From: Escallonia rubra
Taxonomy: Eukaryota > Streptophyta > Magnoliopsida > Escalloniales > Escalloniaceae
Reading direction: 5' to 3'
Length of the DNA: 64,000 bases
Assembly: GCA_033065855.1 (NCBI GenBank)
Contig: JAVXUO010002499.1
Location: 24,148 to 88,147, forward strand
Shown piece by piece: positions 56,901-64,000 of the stretch. A program made the translations under genes and the position numbers. How positions within the stretch are numbered: position 1 is the stretch's first letter; every line of letters begins with the position of its first letter. Below the pieces are notes generated by a model. That model did not search any database, was not told where the DNA came from, and saw nothing but the letters and a program-made list of their open reading frames with translations.

Positions 56901-57569
56901 AACAGCCAGAGATATATGACTGACATATCACTAGTAACGGCACTAAATGAGCATGCAAATATGTTGAATAAGAAGGTGATCCAAAAGTCTCCGGGGGATG
57001 AATGTATCTACTACTCATATGATAAAGTTAAGAATGACGCACATCTTCTATACCAGCCGGAGTTTCTCAACTCTATTACACCCAGTGGTTTGCCCCTACA
57101 TGTTCTGAGATTGAAAAAAGGGTCTCCTGTTATGTTGCTAAGGAATTTTGATCCAAAAATTGGTTTATGCAACGTACAAGGCGGTTGTGTCGTGAACTTC
57201 ATGACACCTATATAAATGTTAAAGTTATGACGGGACACCATAAGGGCACAAGGGCATTCTTGCCTAAAATAAGATTGAGAATAATTGATAGTGCAAATCT
57301 TCCATTTGAGATGGTTCGTTACCAGTTTCCAGTGCGCCTTAGTTTTACTTTCACAATCAACAAAGCACGAGGTCAAATAATACCGAATATGGGGATCTAC
57401 CTTTCAGATCATGTATTCAGTCATGGGAAAACTATACGTGGCATTGTCCAGAGGAACATCAAAGGAAGCAACAAAGATATTGATTAAGCAAGGAAGGATT
57501 GACAACATGGATACATTATACACAAAGAACGTTGTTTACACAAAAGTGTTACAAGCGTCACGTCTATGA
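53975..57569 (+). pseudogene. Decayed Helitron Rep-helicase
   Basis: Remnant of the rolling-circle transposase of a Helitron. Segments in order: 53996-54226 (YYDPLQYPLLLPCG), 54278-54391 (GRLFQQYVVDNYVKLESHRL), 54547-54807 (SSFTGSPRDMYQRYQDATTL), 54790-55279 (FQKGGLPHVHLIL, the HUH histidines at about 54830-54838, and KYMYKYVHKG with the candidate catalytic tyrosines near 55245-55265), 55276-55521, then the PIF1-type helicase: 56180-56325, 56463-56687 (LIWDEATM Walker B, VVLGGDFRQVLSVV), 56697-57215, 57230-57487 (TINKARGQIIPNMGIYLSDH) and the end ALSRGTSKEATK to TGA at 57567. Many frameshifts and stops; the Walker A region at 56255-56275 is out of frame. Non-functional. Confidence 0.87.
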
Positions 57570-59290
57570 GTACACACCCAAAGAAGATTCACTGGACTAT
57601 TACTTATAGCCATTATACGCATATTATAGTTTCAATTTATATTATGTCTCTACATTCAATTCAAGGAATATAAAGCTCCTACACGTTCAATATTATAACT
57701 GAAAATGCATGAAATAATGTCGACTACTGCATGTACAATGTCAGAGCTGATAAAGACACCTTCAATAATCTTTTTAATTAATTGAATCTCTGTTACACGT
57801 GGATAGAATGCAGCAATGGAAGCATAATGAATAAGCCCAAGGTATCAAACAACTTTTAAGTCTAATATTATATAACATCTTACAAAAAAGAAATGTCTAA
57901 CTATATGAAACTAAACTTATAGGAAAATATGCCCTGGGATGCCCATCACAGTTAGAATGTCTGGATTTGACTTCGGACGAATGGTGTTACGAGAGCTAAG
58001 AACACATGACAAGAGCGGTATGTTCACTATTTCTTTTGTCATTAGCTATTTTACATGTATCTTAATACCTTAATATACTTTTCTATGTCTACAGGAATAA
58101 GGCAAAAAAAATTGAGTGGGACTTAACAAAGGTGATAAATAAATGATATACTGTAACATGCAACTTCCATACAATCCAAATAAATACTTCTTATAGCATG
58201 TTTATATATGTTGGAATACAATATCGAAGATATGAGTGAGACGAAATTAAAAGTTTCAGGTACGCAACTATATAAAATTAGTGTATAGTTTGAGTTCGAG
58301 AGGTTAAAACTTTCGTGAAATAATTGCAGGCAATTGCTACGGAAGGAAGACATCGAAGACGTAAGAGTGGTAATTACACTCTTCTAAATGCCGGTACTTG
58401 CCATTGTAGTACATTTTTCTAATCCTAGCCATTTTTCTATATAAAATCAAACTCACTATTGCACTGCTTTTTATAGTTTTTCAATAAAACTTGTAGAGAA
58501 AGAAGATGCACGTTGCTGAATATAAAATGATATGTCGTTCTTTGACTAGGTAAGAAATAATTTTTTTTGCCATAATTAAAACTTATATACGTGAGTAAGA
58601 TTGTAACATTGTGATGCATATACTATATTTTGCAGGGCTATGGTTGAAATTTTAGGAAACCAATTAAAAGACGTGGTGGAGAAGAAATATAGTCTAATTA
58701 TTTCTTTACACAATCATTGGTGTTACTTATTTAAAAGTGATTAGGTTTAATATGCAAATTAAAATAAACTACCTTGAGCTCTGCGATATTATATATATTA
58801 ACATTTGATAAATATTATCTAACCAGATCTATTACAACTGATACAACACATGACTCGCACGCGCATCGTGTGTGCATGACAACTCGTTTAGTTAAAGACA
58901 AGTTAATAATGAAAAAAATATTTGTCGCATGTCCTTTTTTTTTATTCTGAGAAAAAAAAGTAAATTTAAAATAATTTAAAATCTGAATCCGGAAATAACG
59001 CTTACAATATTCGTTTTCTGTTTTTAGCAATGATGATAAAAATATTCTGCGTACTTTTATTATTTTCTATTTTCGTTTTAGATAAAATTATTCAAATAGT
59101 AACAAAAACACCTATAAGGTGTTTTCAGCTTTAACCCAATATTATAAAAAATAGCTAATTTTTTTTTGGTGAAAAATGATAAAAGTACATGAACGAATTT
59201 TCAAAATGAATATGAAAATCCTGAAAATAAAAACAGAAAATAAAAACAGCAAATAAATATTGTAAGCGTACAATTTCAGAGTTTAAGTAA
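57570..59290. other. AT-rich intergenic, possible Helitron tail
   Basis: No gene. I looked for a Helitron 3' end (short hairpin followed by CTRR) and found none I trust. Short fragments flanked by AG/GT look exon-like but have no recognisable coding content. Confidence 0.4.
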
Positions 59291-59299
59291 CCTACGACT

Positions 59300-60632
59300 G
59301 TCACTACCTCTCTGCTCACAATCGCCACCCATGGCCACCACAATTAGATTTGTCCCATCACCACTCTTGACCCGAAGCTGAGCGCGCGCACACAGTGAGA
59401 CCCAATTGTCGGCAAAGGTTCTCTATCCTTCTACTATGGATGCTAGCCATATATAGTTCGGAGACTACGTAGTCCAGCTCCAATCAGTCCACCACGCCGA
59501 GGTCCGCTCCATTCCATTTCTTTTGATTTCTGACTTCTCAAAATGCTCAATCATTTATTCATTCATTCACGTGTTAGTTTGTTTAGCTCAAAGATTAGCA
59601 GAAACTCTCCCTGCTAATTGGTTTAATATACTACTGCTTTATTGAATTGATTATCAGAATAATCCTTAGTGTGTTGGCCTTTCATCGTTCTAGTCCATAA
59701 GATTGTAATGACCGTGAAGAATAATGTTGCCCACTTTAATCGTGGAACTGATTACTTGAACCAATTTGGTCCGTCAGCTACTTTTGCGACGACATTAGAA
59801 ACGCTTGGTCATACTTATTCAGTTTATATGTTCTTGTTTGGTGCCAGAATGCATAAAAGCTCCAGTAATCAGATCCTACTAATTGATGGAGGAGCCGGTA
59901 AGTTTTCCCATTTTTTCTTTACTTCATATCTTACGTTATCATTCAGGAAAAGGCCCATGGTGTTTGTTATTTGCAGACAGGATAATGCCTTTCCTAAGAC
60001 AGTGGTAATGGGGGAGACTAGAATAGGGTTAAATGTTGTTCGATGTAGAATGCAAAGGATTTAGGTTAAGCAGAACTAAGAGTACCATGGGAGCACTTGT
60101 GATAAAAGACCTCATTGCTATGGATTTTGGAGAAAACATGTGTTTGGATAGGGGAGAATGGAAGAAAGGCTTTATATACCTACCATAACTATTTTGGGAC
60201 AAATGCTTTGATGATTATGATCTTTTGTCTTACCTAAGTCAAACGGCATGGCAGATGGATTTTGGTTAGTTCGTATAAGCTATTATTGATTGCGCTAAAG
60301 ACCTTAGCTGCACGAAATGTTAAAGGGAACCAGATCGCGTGCAACGGTTTTTGGATTGAGGAGCGTCACTCGTATAGCGTGTTTTGGATTCGAGCAGGAG
60401 CGGGTGCAAGGTTTGGGAGCGAGATTTCGGGGTGGGAGCGTCACTAGAAGTGGAGGATCCTGCAACTACGCTAAGGACCGTGGCGTCAATGTGAAATCAT
60501 TAGCAATGAATGCCCTTTGGCCTTTGTTACAAAGAAAAACTTCCTTTTGTGTCATTTTATTATGTTCTTAATCAGTAATCTTTTTGGAGGTAACTCACAT
60601 TCTTTGTTCCTGCAATTTGTTCCTTGTTTCAG
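59300..60632 (+). other. Putative 5' exons and introns of BTB gene
   Basis: The main coding exon starts at a splice acceptor, so its start codon must lie here or the main exon must use another start. A CATATATAG TATA-like sequence at 59449 and a CA/CT-rich stretch after it could be a promoter and leader. A candidate exon is 59693-59897 (after TTCTAG, before GTAAGT), with an ATG at 59708 and 63 codons. It ends in phase 1, whereas the main exon begins in phase 0, so it cannot join directly. No resemblance of that peptide to a known family is seen. Confidence 0.45.
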
Positions 60633-61943
60633 CAAAATGTATTGAGAACTCTAAGCAGAATTGGTGATCGGTCAACCAGTGATGTCGTTGTAAGGCTACG
60701 AACACAGGAAGGCCGTGATGATTGGGTATACTGTCACTCCGTCATCCTTATAGAGAAGAGCAAGTACTTTGCCGACCGTTTATCTGAAAACTGGCCCACA
60801 TGCCAGATTCTTGATTCTCGCAACTGTGTTGAGGTGTACTGCCAAGAATGTGATTTCGACCACCACGTTACTGTCCTACGCCTTTTTTATGTTAGTATGG
60901 ACAGTTCAGTGACTGACATGTGGAATGGTGTTAGAAATGCTCTTGGCATTCTCCGAGTGGCCATTGAGCTTCAATGCCCACAAATTACTGCTACCTGTGT
61001 GGACTATGTGGAAGCAGTTCCTTGGGAAGAGGCTGAGGAGGAGGAGATTTTAAAAACTATACCAGGCTTAGGATCACAAGCTGAGTCGATTCTTGCTCGT
61101 CTCCAGCCAGTCAATCCAATAGCTATTGTGAAAGTGTTTCTCTCAGCAATCAGATTTGCCATGTCATCACCCCCTCCAACAATGAATGATCTAAAGACCT
61201 CAGCCCAAGAACAGCTTGAATATATGCTTACTGAGGATGATGATGCTCCAATACTAACAGCTGATAACGAGATAAAAGTAGAAGCAAGAGAATGTATGAA
61301 AAGATTGTTAATCAGATTTAACAGCCTAGTAGAGTCTTTGTTATGCGAGTCCAAAGAATCTATTTCAAATGCGGAGAAGTTGCAGCCATTTCAATCCTAT
61401 ATAGCAGATTTGTTATGGGCTTGCCAAATATTGGCTAAGTTGGAGATAATGAGGGAACTTGTAAGCCACTGGGTGGAAGCATCAGAACATATTTTGAAGG
61501 TTCTTCAGCCGGTAAGTCTAGAGGCAGCAATGCTTGAGATAAAGTTAAAGATCATTGAGGTAACTGCTAAGGTTTCAGAGGCAATAGGGTATGGCACTGT
61601 CATTTTGCCAACTGCAAAACGCCTCCACATGGTAAAGGTTTGGCTTCCACATGTGAGGGCTCTAAAGCCTTTAATGGATTCCGCCACAAATGATGTTGAG
61701 GATGGTCCGGTACTTAAAATGGATGGTGAGCTATGGCAATCCTTGGAGTCGGCATTTGTTTCAATTATTCTGACATTGCCATCTCTGGACCAGGCAGAAA
61801 TTCTGAGTGACTGGTTAGGAAACAAGGATATCCGGTACCCAGATCTGACAGAAGCATTTGAGGTGTGGTGTTACAGATCCAAGGTTGCCAACAAAAGACT
61901 TGCATATTTAGGGGGCACCCATAGTATGGCCAGGATGCTATGA
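60633..61943 (+). CDS. BTB/POZ domain protein (At3g05675-like), main exon
   Basis: 436 codons uninterrupted, ending with TGA at 61941. It begins after the acceptor TTGTTTCAG at 60632 in phase 0; no in-frame ATG exists nearby, so the N-terminus is incomplete. Residues about 10-95 form the BTB/POZ fold (SDVVVRLRTQEGRDDWVYCH, KYFADRLSENWP, FDHHVTVLRLFY), followed by a helical region (CPQITATCVDYVEAVPWEEA) that continues as in the NPH3-like/BTB At3g05675 group to the end (YPDLTEAFEVWCYRSKVA). Proteins with BTB domains commonly act as substrate adaptors of CUL3 ubiquitin ligases; that this one does so is inference. Length matches the roughly 440-residue family size. This is the only convincing intact host gene in the window. 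Confidence 0.9.
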   Translation, partial: QNVLRTLSRIGDRSTSDVVVRLRTQEGRDDWVYCHSVILIEKSKYFADRLSENWPTCQILDSRNCVEVYCQECDFDHHVTVLRLFYVSMDSSVTDMWNGVRNALGILRVAIELQCPQITATCVDYVEAVPWEEAEEEEILKTIPGLGSQAESILARLQPVNPIAIVKVFLSAIRFAMSSPPPTMNDLKTSAQEQLEYMLTEDDDAPILTADNEIKVEARECMKRLLIRFNSLVESLLCESKESISNAEKLQPFQSYIADLLWACQILAKLEIMRELVSHWVEASEHILKVLQPVSLEAAMLEIKLKIIEVTAKVSEAIGYGTVILPTAKRLHMVKVWLPHVRALKPLMDSATNDVEDGPVLKMDGELWQSLESAFVSIILTLPSLDQAEILSDWLGNKDIRYPDLTEAFEVWCYRSKVANKRLAYLGGTHSMARML

Positions 61944-64000
61944 CTTCCTCTTCATTTCATTGCCAACTGATTTAGACACTCCTCTTTTAACCATGACAAT
62001 TAAATCCAAGATCATCTTTTCTTATTACTTCTTCAAACCAGAGTATAGCTAAGAATAGAAATATTAGGAAAAAGGTACAGCGTAGGTTAGCACTTATAAT
62101 GGTTGGCCCTTCTGTAACTTTTATGATACCGATGCTATGTCATGTCTAGATGCATATTTTGATTTTAATTATGAGATTGATTCTGTTTAACATTAAAACT
62201 TCACAATATATATTGCATGCTGCACTTTTTTGAGTTATGTTACAATCTTCTATAACTGCTGTTTGTTGCTTTTAAACGTGAATAGAATTGTATCTTTGGT
62301 ATGATTGATTTAACTAATTTAAGTAGATATTTAGGTGAAGAACTGTGTCACGGGCAATGCTCGCCTTAGACGCTGTTTAACACTAACTTTCACAGCAAGT
62401 CAAATATACAAATTAAACCATAAATCATCTTTGAAGTCGAATGATTGATGAAGATATAGGTCATTCCTGTACGAGTGTAACATGATTTTGAGCTAGCATT
62501 TGGATCGTTGCAATACGATGTCACATATGGATTGTTCTCTCATTTCTAGTATCGCCCTGCTAAGGCAGCATCCTTCCTATTGAAGAAAACCGCGTGGCTT
62601 TCTTGCATCTGGCCTTTCTTAAACTGTATGCTTCTCTCTTGTTTCATCAGCTATTTCTCTTAAAAATTAGGATCTCTTCTTCGCAACATTTACTCCCCTT
62701 TCTCCCAATCATATCATTATCTATTGTATGTGCCGCCGCCATTGCACGACAGTTTCACATGGTAAACAGATTAAATCCAGCCATGAATTGTGTTAATTGA
62801 GATTGTTTGTCTGAAAATATCTGTATCTGTGTTTGGCGTGCCGGTCTCTACTGTTGCTTTCTTTTCTTTTTTCCCTCCTGGTACTATATCCTGATTTTGC
62901 TTGAACTATTTGTAATATTAATCACCTGTACCAAAGCTATAAATTGTCTCTGACTGTTCATGGTAACTATGCCTGCTGGTCTCCTTGGTGAGAGATTAGT
63001 AAGGGTAAGGGTAGGCATGAATGAACTAATATGGACTCTAATACCAAGATGAAGGCATGAATTGCATAATTGCATGCTCTTTTCGCAGCTTTGGGGCCCC
63101 CCCAGATTTATAGATTGAACTAATCCTCAATTATTGGATTGTAGAGACGTATCTGGGTGGCCTAGACCGCATTTAGTCCCATGAACAACTACAACAAATA
63201 TCTCTGCAGCTAGTTTGACCTAAATTGCCCTCCGAGCACCCCTCTTATCCCCATATACCTTACACACCTTACCTGCCCCTCTCTTCCTTTGTTAGGCGTA
63301 GTGGGTGCAGATGGTTTTATGCACCCTGATCATGAGCTAAGGTTAAAATAATCTTACCAAGTTGAGGAAGCCAAAAAACAAAACATGCATTATTCTATTG
63401 CATAAAAGTAGCCCGGCTAGTAAAGCAAACAGGAGAAAGTTCTTTTGAAACTCTTGCAAAAATGAGGAACCAACACATAAGGGGACACGTTATCCTTATC
63501 TGCTGCATCACCATCAAACCATAGCCCTTTTTTGACAAGAGGTTACCAGGATAAGGTCCTTCACATTTGTGGTCCTGAAAATAAATGATTTGAGTTTTAT
63601 ATACAGAAGCCAGTGCTGGTCATCACATATTATTGCTTCTATTTAAACGCGTACGTATCCTTGCCAGACAACTCAGGGCCTAAATTAAGATGTAATTTAT
63701 AACTTATATAATCAATGTATAGAACTACCTTCCTTTTCCAGTTCCTCTTGTAATGGGATTGTTCAAGTTTGGCCGATTAATAGTGTGAAGCTCTGTATAG
63801 TCATATATTCTGGGTCACTGTAGATTACGCCAAGGCCTAAGAGATTGCATTTGAAAGAGGTTAATCGAGGAGATTGATCCACTTTTAGGCCCTAATTGTC
63901 ATGCAGGAAAGTGAAAATCGTATCATGGGTTCAAAACTCATGCAAACCGATAATCACTGGCAAAACTTTGCGAAGGACGTTTGATGATAGCGCGTGGTAG
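61944..64000. other. 3' flank of BTB gene, no further gene
   Basis: Starts with the probable 3' UTR and continues as AT-rich sequence. No open frame with recognisable content, no RNA gene and no transposon termini were seen. Confidence 0.5.

Noticed and set aside
60262-60571. Small open frames upstream of the BTB exon
   Set aside because: No similarity to BTB family N-termini, no proper splice phase to the main exon; likely intron.
62594-62800. 68-codon open frame downstream of the BTB gene
   Set aside because: No domain, short, in AT-rich flank; probably chance.

Overview
This window is nuclear DNA from a flowering plant, most likely a dicot; the species cannot be named from it. It is almost entirely nested transposable elements, with one convincing host gene (a BTB/POZ protein) near the right end. 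Evidence for a plant genome: Tat-lineage Ty3/gypsy retrotransposons with a second, archaeal-type RNase H; a CACTA element with the plant transposase-associated domain; a Helitron Rep-helicase; a hAT insertion; GT-AG introns; a plant-type BTB gene.

Layout. 1-505 is unassigned. 506-1893 and 13207-14185 are two halves of an old reverse-oriented LTR-like element. It was split by a non-autonomous Ty3/gypsy element (element 1, 1894-13201, target duplication CAATA) that keeps an uninterrupted gag but no pol. Its 3' LTR was itself hit by a solo LTR (10524-12339, target duplication CTCCA). 14816-22227 is a related reverse-oriented element (element 2, target duplication ACTAT) that has lost nearly all of gag. 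From about 22636 to 52180 lies an ancient tandem duplication of a roughly 2.1-2.4 kb unit carrying an unrecognised gene fragment and a CA-rich tract. Unit A (22636-26830) received a hAT element (22765-24536). Unit B (26831-52180) received a 3.1 kb solo LTR (27908-30982) and a 20 kb Ty3/gypsy element (element 3, 31270-51453). Each unit serves as the empty-site control for insertions in the other.

Element 3 is the pol-bearing relative of elements 1 and 2: LTR, primer site, gag, protease, RT, RNase H, second RNase H, integrase. All of it is decayed, mostly by in-frame stops. Between integrase and the 3' LTR it carries (i) a CACTA transposon (39882-45158, target duplication TTG) with a two-exon transposase-associated gene, and (ii) on the opposite strand, a gene of the plant mobile domain type (49299 down to 45454) with its own TATA box and at least two GT-AG introns. 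This antisense, intron-bearing passenger gene is the most interesting object in the window.

52181-53974 is non-coding and may be the 5' part of a Helitron whose decayed Rep-helicase runs 53975-57569. The host BTB/POZ gene has its main coding exon at 60633-61943; its upstream exons lie somewhere in 59300-60632 and are not resolved. 61944-64000 shows no gene.

How the parts relate: the three Ty3/gypsy elements share LTR ends, primer site, polypurine tract and (1 and 3) gag sequence. Elements 1 and 2 look like dependents that would have needed enzymes from a partner such as element 3. All boundaries and homologies were read by eye; no alignment or database search was run.
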